64,000 bases of DNA from Ephemerocybe angulata. Taxonomy: Eukaryota; Basidiomycota; Agaricomycetes; Agaricales; Psathyrellaceae. The notes under the pieces were generated by a model, which saw only the letters and a program-made list of their open reading frames with translations, was not told the origin of the DNA and searched no databases. Position 1 is the first letter of the stretch; every line of letters starts with the position of its first letter. The DNA lies in contig JAACJK010000115.1 of assembly GCA_013368325.1 (NCBI GenBank), forward strand, positions 1 through 64,000, written 5' to 3'. The position numbers and the translations under genes were made by a program. This document shows, piece after piece, positions 10,828 to 22,922 of the stretch.

Positions 10828-12110
10828 CTCCCGAGTTAAGACACCGCGTTCCCGAAATTTGAATTCCTAAACCACACAGCACCAGGCCCCCGCCCGTTTT
10901 ACCCAACTCGTACTTATATTATCTAAAGTGAAAGCGAAACGCCACTGAGGATCCGTGTGCATCCAGGAGGTCGGTCATATTGTATTCACTCGCTTACGGA
11001 GCACTGGAACTTGAAGACACATACACAGCACGCTCGCATTCTACCACACTGTGTGTACCCTCCACGCGCGGTGCTCGTCATATCATGAGGCGTCAAAGCT
11101 TAAATAACAACCTACGTACGGCTCAACCGTCACCTTCATATCACCCATCATACTGCATATCCAGCCCCAAGGTCCCCGGTACGGACATACATACTCACTC
11201 GCTCAAAATAATCATATCCTGTCAACCACTCAGAGGCGATGTAAGTAGCACACATGTCACGGTCCCCTCTCATACTGATCCTCGACAACCCTACCATTCC
11301 TCAACTCGGAGGCCAAACAATAATCTAATCTGAATGTACCGTATTGAGCGCAACACCCTTCTTCAGCCGCACCGTGTGGCAAATAATCCAATCCTATATC
11401 CCTCGAACAAGCTCAAGATTCCGCCAGTCAGTCACACACGATGCAGTGCCGTCGGCCTGCGGATTGGGAAGTGACCTCGTCTATCCAGTATCCACCTTAA
11501 GCTCAAAATCCCCCACCGAACCCTCGGCATCCCGGCGTCCTGTCTTGCTCTTGCGCACCGTACTGAACCCAGCTCGCCCTCGGACGGGAAGGGGATCTGA
11601 AATAAGAGTGACATTGACACCTCAGACTGGGACCCTCAGGTCTGGATGATACAATATGTATGTGAGCTTGGGGTGTTATGATGGGTATCTGGCGGCTCGT
11701 GGTGTCGAGACGTACGTTGATTGTTATACTTTGACGCCTCGTGGTGTGACGAGCACCGCGCTGGAGGGCGCGAACCGTCGCGTGTTAGGATGTGAGTGTT
11801 CTGTGCCTTGCGTCGAGTCCTCCATACGTAGTTACATGAGATCGCTGCCTGCAAACGACCGGTTTCTAAGGATATAAAACCTTTCCACTTGCAGTCCTTC
11901 TCCCTATAGCTAGGCGACATTAAGTCTATGTTCATGTATAGATTTATGAGAGGTAAGAACGAGCGGTAGAAGGTGGTATGTACATAACCAAATTCCTGGA
12001 TGGGCCCGGATCCGCAGTGGCGTCTTGCTTCGATATAGGTAAAACGGGCGGGAGCATGGTGCTTGTGCTTTAAGGTATTTCAAATTTCGGGAACGTGGTG
12101 GCTTAACTTG
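10828..12110. repeat. Large imperfect palindrome (foldback-like)
   Basis: Sequence from about 10828 to 11190 returns in inverted orientation from about 11640 to 12110. Exact or near-exact pairs: CGTTCCCGAAATTT at 10847-10860 with its complement at 12082-12095; CGCGGTGCTCGTCA at 11067-11080 with 11747-11760, extending through GGCGTCAAAG; and a weaker ATGTATGTGAG pair nearer the centre. The central part (about 11190-11640) is unpaired, and pair spacing implies an indel of about 115 bp in one arm. A third copy of the outer arm (CCTTAAACCACACAGC...GCGAAACGCCACTG) lies at 12988-13090. No ORF of note is inside. Confidence 0.75.
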
Positions 12111-12198
12111 GTGTGCGAGTGTGCTTGTACGTGCGTTTAGTGCGGTATGTCCCCGTGAATGTGGACCGTAGTTCCTCCGATTATTGGGTAAGGAAGGG

Positions 12199-13650
12199 GA
12201 AATGGGGTGTGCGCTACGACTCGGGTGGGGGCAGTGATAGCCGGCGGTTAAGGAGATCTTGAGCGCGTTCGATGGGTACAGGTAAGATTACTTGCTGCGG
12301 TGCGGGTGCGGAAGGTCATCAGCTCTCGTGACGGGACATTTAAGTTAGAGAGAGAACTCTTATTGGGCCCTCTAACGAGAAATGGGGTGTATACTACGAC
12401 TGGGGTGTGGGTGATAGCCGGCGGTTGGAAAGATAAGAGGATCGTGAGTTTGTTCGAGGGATGTAGGTATCATTATCATTATCATTATGTTCAAGCTTAT
12501 CCCATTCAGGAACAGCTGAGCCTCAGTGCGAATTACTCCGCACTAAACGAGGCACCCATTATCGAAGATTAATTCCTGCATCGTGCGGCTGCGGAAGGTT
12601 GTTAGTTCTTGGTATGGGGCATTTAGATTAGAGAGACGCCTCGAGGAGATTGGAGGAGATCGAGAATGGGATAGGCGGGGAGGGGTGGGGGTACTCTGCC
12701 TCAGGATATGTGGGGTGAGTATTCGGTTCTGCATATGTGTACTATGTGTCCGTAGTGTGGTGAGGTGGGTTCTTTCGAGTGTGGAAGCGAAATGGGGTGT
12801 GTGGTCGTCCTGTGGGTAACACCCGGCGGCTCGGTGTCGATACTCGAGTTTAATTTTTAGTAAAATTGGTATATTAACTGCACAATGCGGGACGGGAGGT
12901 AGTTAAACTAGTTTTCGATATGATACATTTCATTAGGAGAAAGACCTCGAGTATCCCCAGGCTCCGAGCACGAGGAAGGAAGGCTCCACACGTCCCGGAT
13001 TTCGAAATACCTTAAACCACACAGCCCACCCGTGTCGCTTACAGCACTTTTGCCCATATCTAAAGGGAGGGCGAAACGCCACTGCGGATCCTCGACCATT
13101 CAGGAGAACCATCCGCCGCGTGGGGGGTCAGTATATTCATAATGAAAGCTGGGCATGGGGTGGCTGATTTTGGGTACTCTAACAAGAAATGGGGTGTGTA
13201 CTACGATTGGATTAGACTGTGTGATGATAGCCGGCGGGTGGAAGGAGGAGGACTTTCTTGAGCTTTTTCAGGGTTAGTTGCTGCATCGTGCCGGTAGTCT
13301 CGATATGGGACATTTAGCTTAGAGGAGATTATAGAGGAGAAGATCTAGACGTTGAGGATGGGATAGGCGACGACTCGGAGGAATGCACAGAATGTGAGGA
13401 GTGCGTACTGGGGATATGGTATTCGGTATGGTATTCTGATTCGGAGATGTATATGTGGACGCGGTGTGGTACGGTGGGTTCGTTCGAGTATGTGGAGGGG
13501 AAATGGGTGCCTGAACGCACCGCGGGCGATATCCTGCGGCTCGGAGATTCGAGCTTGAGGCAAAAAATAGTATTAACTACACAATGCGGCTGCGGAAGGT
13601 AACCAGTTCTCGATACCGTACATCTGCATAAGAAAGATGCCTCCAGTAGA
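12199..13650 (+). repeat. Five-copy degenerate subtelomeric repeat
   Basis: Copies begin with GAAATGGGGTGT (or a variant) at 12199, 12379, 12789, 13186 and 13500. Each continues through a TACGACT segment, GATAGCCGGCGG, a TGCxxCxTGCGGxTGCGGAAGG motif, AGTTCTCGATA and GGACATTTAGxTTAGAG. Copies differ by many substitutions and indels (spacings 180, 410, 397, 314), and a higher-order similarity joins about 12577-12830 to 13280-13540. No coding frame persists across copies, so this is satellite-like and not a gene family. Confidence 0.75.
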
Positions 13651-13999
13651 TATAAAGACTGCCTCGAGTGGATATGAAGTGTACCTCGAGGATGGGCAGC
13701 AGTAAGCGTGCACTGCCTCGCACCTGTTTATGGGTGGAACGGATATGTCGCTGCGGGTGTGGATGGCGCCGTATATGGAATGGCCTGCTCGTCGTACCTA
13801 TGTCTCGCTCGCAGGGTATGCTATACACAGGGTGGTACACAGTGGTATGGACAGCTGTGGGAAGGGACGGTCGGCCGTCATATTGTGTATATCAGAGGCT
13901 TCAGCCAAACAAAAGATAATTGGGACTCGTTAGTCAGTTGTAGCGGTGCAATCATCATCAAGGCCACCCAACCGACCATTGGACTTGGTCCATCCATTC

Positions 14000-14440
14000 T
14001 TCGTCCTTCTTACTTCTTCTTTTTTCTCTCTGTAACTAAGGGTCTCTGAGTCCCGCTCTGTTTGTTCTTGGGCGACATCAAAAGAGAGCCCGTACTCGAG
14101 AAGGATTCAACGACCGAGGCCCGAGCAGGTTAGCGACCGACCGACGTCTTAGCATACACGCAGGTCCCAGGTCCCACGTTCCCAACCCGTACGTCCCACC
14201 CCACTCCACCAATCCACTCCAATCTAACCACCTCCCTCACCCCAATCCGTCTCTTCATCCATCCCTCCGTACACACACCAGACGACCCTCCCCGCCGTGG
14301 CCCGCCCAAGCCGCCGAGCTGCACACCCCGCCTCCACCTTCGCCACCACGTCCGCGCCACCGCTCTCCTCTCCCCCGCGCCGCTCGACGCGCGCGACCGG
14401 CGCGGGAGGCCCCTCGTCCGCCTCGCGACGCCCAACAACA
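14000..14440 (+). repeat. Subtelomeric duplication, copy 2
   Basis: Second copy of the 9215-9650 block (same landmarks, same order, same strand), more diverged in its middle. A frame opening at 14297 carries the TSAPxLSSPPRxSTRATG pattern shared with copy 1, but is broken relative to it upstream. Confidence 0.7.
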
Positions 14441-16583
14441 ACGATGACGACGGTCTCCCTCATGCCGTGCCGCCGCGCCCGGCGACGGTGTTTGTGGGAG
14501 GAGGGTTGGGTTGGGCTGGCGGAGGGCGGGGAGAGCGGGGTGTTTCTACCGCAGCGACGTCGGCGATTCCGCCTTCGACTGCGACGAGTAGGGGTGCGAG
14601 CGCGAACACTGGTGCGAATGGGAGTACGAACACGAGTGCGAGTATGTATGGGGTGGCACGAACGCGACCTCGACCTCGACCCCGCACACTCCTCCCAAAC
14701 CCCTCCCGCGTCCCCCCATGTTCCTCGCCAAGTTCCAATGGGAGTCTCTTCGGCTCGTGCTCACAAGCGCGGATCCGGAGCGAGTGGGAGGAGGGCCGAT
14801 CTGGGGGTGGAGGGAGGAGGTTTCGTTTGGTGTTGTGCGTTTGTGAGGGTGTGTCGGGAAGGCGGAGGAGGTGGAGAGGGCTGCGGGGTCCGACGGCGTA
14901 CGTTCCCTCTATGGCGGGAAATGCGGTGGTGGGTGCGGGTGCGGGTGCGGGTGCGGGGGGATCGTCTGTAGAGAACGGCGTGGGCGAAGGCGTGAGTACG
15001 GTTGGCGGGGTGGGAGGGAGGCAGGGAAGGGTAAGGGAGGAAGAGAGGGTGCGGAGGTGTGCCATGTTCTAAGCATGGTGCGTTTCGTTCTTGGGTTTGG
15101 GTTCGTGTTGTCGGTCTTTCTTCGTTCATTCTCTTTTCTTTTGGTCGCGTTCGCGGTCTTCGGGGCGTTCGAGTTCGATGTGACGAACGGAGGATTGGGA
15201 ATGTTCTGTTCGAGTGTGCCGATCGATATGCACGCCGCGCATGTACGGCGGGTGGTCGTTCCTTGCCCATTCGATTGGGGTTCCTTTCCTTTCTATGTTC
15301 TTTTATTCTCTTCTTATCCGCATTCTTTCTTTGCTTCGTGTGCTTGATCTTGGGGGTCGTTCGACCCGATGGGGGTTCGATTCACTCGCCGTTTCGAGTT
15401 GGTTCGTTCGTTCGTTTCGTGTCGTCGGGCTGACGGACGGCTCGTGGATGCGGACGGTCTTACGGTCGTGGCGTTTGGAGGTTGTGGTCGTTTTGCGATG
15501 CTGTGGTGTTTTCGTGGTGGTTCGGTTCGTTCTGTTGGACGTATTTTGGGTGTAGTTCACTCGTTCTTTCTTGTGCTGGGGCGAAGAGGCAGCGCGTGTG
15601 ATTACCAAAATTCTTCCTCATCCGAGTTATTAAGACCTGCGATCGCGTCGTCGAGATCTTATGGACTTGAAACTGTGCCTATAGGCTATGATGCGTTGCC
15701 TCTACCCCTTTCTATTCGGCTACTTATCGCGATTTTCTTGTTCATTTACCTCTTTCGCGCTACCGATGATCTTACTGACGTACTGCCTTTGCTATAGACT
15801 GGGCTCGCTGGTGCTCGAACATGATTACACGGAAGCTTCCTGTGACGAGGCGAAGTTGGTGGGCGTTGCGGCGGGCGGGGTGGATCAGGTCGAGCGGGGA
15901 AGGGGAAGGGGGCGGTGGAGTGTGCGGTTGGGGAGAGGAGTGTGAGGAGGGTGTGTTGAAGTATTTGGTGAGTCTGCGGTTTTGGTTTCGATTTTAGCAG
16001 TTTGGGTTTTCTTCCTTCCGTTCGGATACTCGCGTTGTTTGATCGTGTCTATCATTCGTCACCCCGTCTGTTCTCATTCGGGTGTACGTCGAGTGCGGAG
16101 ACGCTTATTCTCTTGGATGGCATCCCGATTGGGCACCTTTCTTTGCTTGTGGCTCCACTCATTGGAGAGTATTTGCTGCCCCCTCCCCCACCCGGCGTCT
16201 CCTTGGATATTTTTTGCTTCGAATCGGGTGTTTCGTTCTTTATTGGATGTGTGTACTTGTACGGCTGCTCGATGTGGAGGTGCTGCTGGGCGTCGCTCGA
16301 GCTGAACCTCGCTCGAGAGTTCATTTCGGCTGTTGCGGATGAGGGGCAGCGTGTGGGATTATATTGTTATGTCTTTATCAAGGTCTGCGATCGCACCGAC
16401 GAGACTTCATGAACACACTTTCGCCTTTATATGATCCTCGCCCATTGTCTTCCTCTCTTCGTCTATGTATCCCGATTGTTCTTTCCTCTCGCGCATTCTC
16501 TTTTCATCCTCCCTTCCTCGACCGACCATAATTTAACTCGCATTCCCCCCTTCAACTTAGATTGGCCACTCGATGGCCACAAA
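14441..16583. other. GC-rich then T-rich stretch, coding status unclear
   Basis: Between 14467 and 15072 all frames on both strands are open because of very high GC content; translations are low-complexity (Pro/Ser/Arg/Gly). A (GGGTGC)n run sits at 14931-14960. From 15100 to 16412 the plus strand is rich in TTCG and TTTCG and resembles the reverse complement of the large HSP60 intron in composition. I could not build a convincing gene model. 16420-16583 is CT-rich, promoter-like sequence. Confidence 0.4.
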
Positions 16584-16616
16584 GCCTTCCTCCATCAGTA
16601 GATGTACGAGGTTTTA
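16584..16616 (+). repeat. Left terminal inverted repeat of Plavaka element
   Basis: GCCTTC, CTCC, ATCAG, then the core ATGTACGAGGTTTTAT. The core matches the right end perfectly in inverted orientation; the CTCC is extra relative to the right end. Confidence 0.75.
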
Positions 16617-16739
16617 TACTTTCTATTAATGGACTTGACTTACGCTTGTGAGCCTGACTTTTACTTCCAAGGACTTATTTTACCTTCTACTTGTCCTCGA
16701 ATATTCGCACTGTACTTATTTCGACATAACCAATCCTTT

Positions 16740-19700
16740 TTAAAAGGCAACTTCATGCGCGTGGTAATCGATGTACTTATTTACATAGAATAACTTGTAG
16801 GCGTTAAGTGCCTTGGAATGGTGAAGCTTTTTCGGCGTACGACTCGTTCCGAACACAGGGAGTAAGTGGGCGCACCGGAGAATGGTGTCGATGTGGATGA
16901 TGGATGTCATCCGACGGCGGTCACGGGTGTAGTCAGGCCTAACCCTCCAAAGCCCCGTAAGACTGCAGGGCTCCGTATCAAACCATTCAAACCATCGCAC
17001 ATAGGCGCACTGATACTCCCTTCCCCAGTGCTTGAAGGACAAAAAGAAACATACCTGCGCCACGTTCATGCCCCGAAAGCCAACGCCCTCCGGATCCTCC
17101 TCAACGAAGACACAATCATGGCGCGGCAGGCCCTTTTGCCACGATGGCGTGGCACGAATCACCTCTCGGTGCATCCCTCCAATCCCCGAAACATCGCTGG
17201 GTGCGTGGTACAGAGCAGTGGCGGAGCGGAAGACCTTGATGTGAAGGTTTGGGTCAACGTGAGGGCACTCGGCAAGGTCGACGTCCATCCCGATGACGTC
17301 GGATTCAGGGTTGAGCTGATCGAAGAGGAACCTCCGAATGTGCTCCTCAAGCTGGGGTAGACCGACGTGTTGGCTGAGGAGAGGAAGTGAACGCGGGTAG
17401 TGCGAGACTAGTATGCCCGGAATCAAATCAGTATAACAAGACGACACGCTTTGACTTGGTACTCACCTGGCCGCAATGGTAGACGTACATCGCCTTCAGA
17501 CGTCATCATATCCGACGCCCCGCTGTCCCTATCATCGTCACCAGGGACCGAGGCAGGGGCCGCGCGAGTTGTCTGGATGGTGCGTCGTTGATCACGGGGG
17601 TCACGGAGGTGTGCAGGAATGAAGGGCTCGAACTCAACACGCGCCGCAGCGAGCTTATCGAGCCGCTGGTTTGCAAGCAGCATCTCGCCGAGAGGCTGGT
17701 TTCGACTCGAGCGCCGCCATGTCTCCTTCACAGCCTGAATGTGCTTCGACTCTGTGATTGATGAACAGAGACCGTTGGGGGCGCCGAACATCTGAATGAG
17801 GAGACGGTAGTGCAGAAGGGAGTGCTGACGGGGAAGGTTGAAGTTCTCGCGAATGCCGTGTTCTCGAAAGACTTCTCGTTCAGCGTGATAGCGATCGATG
17901 GCGTCGTCGATCTGGTCGAGGATCGTTTCGTCGATTTGGGATCGTCGAACGAGATAGCAAAAGTCGAGGAAAGCTGCGACAGCGCGGACCATGCCCTCAG
18001 GAACAAGACCAGTTATTGCAGGGAGGAACACCTTCATGAGCGCCTTCGAGTCATTCCCGGTCCACTGCTTGAAGTTCCGTCCGTCATTGAAGCGACGAAG
18101 CCCGGAGAAGTGAGGAGAGACCTTGATTCTGGGGCAGGATTAACATACATTTAGATCGAGATACATGCGCACAGACTTACCTGCGATCCATCTCCGTAAC
18201 GAGCTTCTTTCCATCCTCCTGCTTCTCCATCCATTCGACGATCCATGAGACAAGATGATCCTTGAATGTCCCTTTAATGATCTGGTGAAGTAGATCAGGC
18301 GAGAGGAGGTCATGGATATTTGCTCGAGGGAAGTAGGCGGTAAACGGCTGATCGACACGTGTATGAGATGGGAGAGAAAAGGAATGGTTGTGAGAGAACG
18401 TACCACCACATCGCCAATCATCCCGTAACCATCCCACATCTTCTTCACGTCACCATTCCACGTCCTTCGAATCGCTTCAGTGTGTTCATGCGACCGTTGG
18501 ACAGCCCTTTCAGAGTCCTCAGTGACTTGGAGCTCGTCTAGGTCACTTGCCGGAGCAGTGCATCTAGACGTTCAGAAATGAGTGTGTTGGTCGTGGTGCA
18601 TCACGAAATCGGACATACCTCGCACACCATCCTGATACCACACATGCGAGGACACACTGCTCCGGGTAGTCAGCGATGTAGGGCCCGATGGCATAGACAA
18701 CCCTCCGCCAATGGCCATCGCCGCACTTCGTAATCCTCGGTTTTGTCATCCACGGCTTGAGGGGCATGAGAATCTTCGCGATTGAGGCGTGAAGAAGCTG
18801 GCGGCGAAATTGACGGAACTCGACGCTATCCTGCTCATCGCGCTCCGCTGATAAAAGAAGTAAACGTTAACATACAGTAGCGCAGGGTAGGTAACACGTT
18901 ACACGTACTCTTCGGGATTGCAAGAAATCCAAGGATGGACATAGCTCCTTTGTGCGCGCGCCGAATATCATTCTGAGCGTTCCCAAGTCCGCCGTACAAG
19001 GGATAGTACTCGTTCTGCCCCGTTGCAACCGATACCGTCGTCTTATCACTCCCGAGGACAACGGGAGCGAGCATGGCACCATGGAGACTTGGATCACTGA
19101 GCGCGAGCTGGTTCTGCAGAGAGGTCAGCCGATATTGACCACAAAAAGGAACTCCGACGTACCGACTGCTCCCAAGCCCACTCCCCAGACATGAGATCCA
19201 CATACTGGCGCTTTCCATCCCTGCTCTTTACCTCCTTCGCCGCATAGTCAATCTTCTCTCCAAACTCCGGATTTCCGAGCTGAGCCTCCATCACGTCGAG
19301 CGGATTGCGGTACCAGACCTCGTATTCGGCGTCCATCCACGGTGGGGGGTTCTCTGGACGTGGACCTTCGTATCTGACCTTGAATCCTTCCCAGGGAATG
19401 TCGCCGTAGGGGATTGAGTCGATGGTACTGTAAAGGTCTTTCGCCGAGCCGTACGGAGGCTCCATGGTATCGTCGTGGGCGGTTTGCTTTTGATATGCGT
19501 TCCAAATCGTCATGAGGTAGTCGATGTCGCCGGCTGACATCTGAACCTTCGAATAGAGAAACTGGGCGAGGAGAAACTCCTCGGCGTTGTTGAACGGGAA
19601 TAGGGGATCTTCATCAACTTCGGGGGGTGGGGGTGGCGTGTTTGGCGGTAGCGTGAATCCATCTTCGTCACAAGGGTCACCTAGAAGCCAAGTCTGGCTC

Positions 19701-20227
19701 AAAACGAACAGAGGAAGGAAAGATAGCTGTTACGCACCTCCGAGATATGGATGTTTCCGTACGGTTGTACCTGTCCGACGAGGATTAGACTGCTGTGATG
19801 GGTGTGGCTCGAAGGGCGATGGCGTTCTGCCGGAGGGTCCTGGAGCTGGGCTTGAGGGTCCTGCTGGAGATGGTGGTTGTTCTGGGCTCGATGGATGCGG
19901 CGGCTGAGGCTCGGGCTCGGGCGAAGGGAAGGCGTACTGGTTCGCTGGATTGAACTTGCACCATCTGAGATGCTGGGTGAGGCCGCGAGGTGTGTAACAA
20001 TGGCGGGGGCATCTTGGATGTGTGCATGGGTAAACCGCGGATTGGTACTTGCCAACTGGCATTGGGGCTTGAGATTTGGAGGTGTTTGAAGGCGGATGAC
20101 GGGGTTTCGATCGAGCTGGGTCGAAAGTTGCGCAGAGCGGCCCTGAAGTCGCGTCGCACGTGAGTTTGTGATCAGGCGCCAGACGAAATTTTTGCCCCGA
20201 CGCACCTTTCGCACTCATCACCATCAT
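16740..20227 (-). CDS. Plavaka-family transposase (8 exons)
   Basis: Presumed DDE transposase that mobilises the element. Exons 20227-19734, 19697-19163, 19113-18909, 18847-18619, 18563-18404, 18347-18181, 18128-17467 and 17407-16740 join in frame to about 1,039 residues with no internal stop. The N terminus holds a C2H2-like finger (CTHPRCPRHCYTPRGLTQH) followed by a Pro/Ser-rich linker. The centre has the family signature VLGSDKTTVSVATGQNEYYP and then RRAHKGA...GFLAIPK; the D of GSDKT is a likely catalytic residue. Further blocks (PFTAYFPRANIHDLL, GLRRFNDGRNFKQWTGNDSK, SSITESKHIQAVKETWRRS) also fit this family. Intron 1 is only 36 bp with a GTAACA donor and is the weakest junction. First ATG is at 20227 (ATGATG), overlapping the start codon of the divergent gene. 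Confidence 0.85.
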
Positions 20228-22625
20228 GCCCGAGTCTGGTGGACGTGTAACCCGTCCTGGCAACAAGGACGCAAAGCCGTTTGCCCTTCACACGGCATAT
20301 GATCAAGTACGTCGTTCTTCGGATATCGTCGAGGCTGAGAAAGCGAAAAGTCGAAAGGAGAAGGAGCGCGTGAAGGCGGCGGAGGCGCAGGGGATGAGGG
20401 ATGTGGCCCGGCTTGAGCATGCTGCCAGCAAGCGTGCATCCAGGCAGAGGGCTAAACCGGGCGCCATCTTCGATGAAGATCTTGGTATCGAGAAAGCGAA
20501 CCATTCGCGACCGGAGAAGAGGGCAGCTAGTGTTCAAAAAGGTCAGTTTTAATCTTCAGCTCTCAGCAGCGCTTCTTACCTCATGCTCGGTTTGTAGGTC
20601 CCTTTCCCGAGGAGCGGCGAAAGCGCACAAAGCTGGTCGAGGTTACAGGTTAGTAGTGCTCACTGCTCATCGACCTATTCAGTCTACTTACGATCCTTTC
20701 ATTCTTAGATGATGAGGAGGATGGGGACGATGTCGTGCATCAAGGCGATGAGATGCACGAGTCGTCCGGTGACTCTGGCTCCGACGGTGAATACGTCGTC
20801 AAGAGAGATGATGAGGATGGCGAGTCGGAGGTGGAGGACGAAGATATCGAGCTCGAGGACGATGAGTGCGACACGCTCATCGACGAGCGTAAAAAGACCA
20901 AGGGTCGTGGTGGTGGTGGTGGGAAGAAAGAAAAGAAGGGTGTTGCTGGTCGTAACGAGATCCGTGAGATACGGAGCCTCCTGCCTGATGACGATTCTGA
21001 TGGAGAAGTCCCTCATAACAAAGCCCAGTACGTTCATGATTTATCTCACGCTTACCTTGACTCAACCATTCATGTACCCGGCCCAGACGTTCGAAGAACA
21101 AGGGGAAGGCGAAGGCGAACAAGGGCTCCGACGGTCTCCGCCAGAACTGGAACAGGGATGAAGTCCTTTTCCCTCCTGCACCGAAGCAGCGCAGCCGAGC
21201 ATCATCCATGGCCAGCAGCCATTACTCCGAGCCTCCGTTGACCGACCACTTCGACGACGACGACGACATTGTTCAGCAGGGGGGAGGATTGGCGGCTGAT
21301 GAAGACGACGCAATTGCGCGCCAAGGCCTGAAGAGTACCTTGAAGATCGAGGTCAGTTCCTTTCGCTTACTTGACGGGCCGTTGGTTTACTTGTTCATAT
21401 TAGTCGGTCACCAAGATCGAGAAGTTGGAGAACACTACGAAAATATACAAGAAAGCGTCGACCAAGTCATCGAAGGACCGTCCCAAGGTAGCCGACCTTC
21501 CTGAGGACGCTAAACTCCGCTGGAACTTCATGAAGATTCGGTGCGTCGACGCCATCGGGAAGGAGTTACCATGGGCCGATCTCTCGGACGCTGCCATCAC
21601 CGAGCTCTGGAACGGGATGTTCGATGAGAATGAGGAGCAGACGGTGTTGATATCAAGCACCCCGTACCTTGGTAAGCGCAAGGCGACGAGGGATGAGGTG
21701 GAGCTATTCCAGCTCATCAAACCTTTGGTGCGTTTCTTCCTCCCAGTCGACATACATTACTGACCGCCACTTTGCTCCATTGACTCCTAGGTTCGTAACC
21801 AAGTCCTCGCTGCCGAGTGGAAGACTCAGTTCGCCCTTGCCGCCATCAAAGCAGTTCATGCTGAATGGGACCGCCGCGACTTGGACACGCCAGATCAGCG
21901 CGCGAGCTGGGTCTCTCAAATGCTCGGCCCTGATCCACGCGACCGCCATAGCAAGAATCGACCATTCCTCTGGAGGGCTACCGACAGCCTGACTTGGAGC
22001 GGCCAGGATCCAAACACGTGTGGGGTACGTTCTCTGTAATGCGAGTTCATTGACTCTCTGCTAATGTTAGTTATCGACAGGGAGGTCTATTCCTGGGAAG
22101 GATGGTCCTCAAAGTGTTCGCCGAGCATCTCAGCATCGTGGGGTCGAGTACTCCTGGGGCTTTGGAAGCATTGGGGTTTGTTCCTTCGTCGAAGCCTCGA
22201 GGCGCACTCATGCTTTCTATCCAAGCAGTTAGTACCTTTCGGTTACGTGCTGCCAGTTTGAAAAGTTACTGAATTGTTGTTAGGTCAACCGGGCGCTGGA
22301 GTATTCACTGACGGGCAAGACGGAGATTCCGCAGGGCAACGACAAGACAGGCCACTTCTCGAAAGAGAACTGGGGTGACTACGAACGGCTGACCACTCTC
22401 AATGGCCAAGACTACCGTAAACCCGTCAAGAGGGCGACCGTGTTCGCAGCCACCATCAACGCTCTTGACGACCAGCGCTGGGCGGCCATCATCGACGCAG
22501 GAAAGTCATTTATTGGTAAGAAGGACACGAGCGAGCGCCGGGGCCGTGCGCGTGTTGGCGCTGCTCCATTGCTTCAGGTCCAAGAGAGTGATGACGAGGT
22601 CATTCAGGATTCCATGTATATGTAG
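20226..22625 (+). CDS. Plavaka-element second gene, unknown function (8 exons)
   Basis: Exons 20226-20541, 20598-20648, 20709-21027, 21087-21351, 21404-21727, 21791-22024, 22081-22227 and 22284-22625 join to 665 residues; every junction is GT-AG with a 45-65 bp intron and consistent phase. The N-terminal third is charged and probably disordered: a Lys/Arg/Glu-rich helix (residues 30-80), an Asp/Glu-rich tract, KGRGGGGGKKEKKG, then an Asp run (HFDDDDDIV). The C-terminal 350 residues look globular (KLRWNFMKIRCVDAIGKELP, QVLAAEWKTQFALAAIKAVH, FLWRATDSLTWSGQDP, GHFSKENWGDYERL). I do not recognise the domain. Its position inside the inverted ends and the shared start region suggest an accessory transposition protein or co-regulated cargo; that is inference. 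It may bind nucleic acid through its basic segments. Confidence 0.75.
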
Positions 22626-22922
22626 TCTATGCTTGTAATCCCTCCCTGGTAGAAATGCATCCTATTTGACGTGATTTTGATTCGGGTCCCAGCAGCAACG
22701 AAAGCTTGTGTGTACTTATGAGGTAACATTTCGCTCACTTTAATAAGTAGCTCATGTACTTGTGCTCACTTATGGTTGGACGGAAAGTCACGAAAAGTTA
22801 AAAAGTACTTATGCAGGTAAATGACCCTAGCTTGTCTAAGTTGAGCCATCTTATAACTACTTTTCTACTTCTGTGTCCTTTCTCCTACTTTCCTACTTAT
22901 TTAAGTCGCCATAAGGACCCCA
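22626..22922. other. Subterminal region of Plavaka element
   Basis: Non-coding, rich in short motifs of TACTTAT/ACTTATG type in both orientations (for example near 22712, 22742, 22768, 22806 and 22895). The left subterminal region carries the same motifs. Probably the transposase-binding zone and 3' flank of the second gene. Confidence 0.5.

Noticed and set aside
14460..15065. Overlapping 200-codon ORFs on both strands
   Set aside because: Very high GC content keeps all frames open; translations are Pro/Gly/Arg-rich and no splice-consistent model extends them.
1..16000. Telomere-linked RecQ-type helicase gene
   Set aside because: Commonly found at fungal chromosome ends and therefore looked for, but no helicase motifs occur before the Helitrons.
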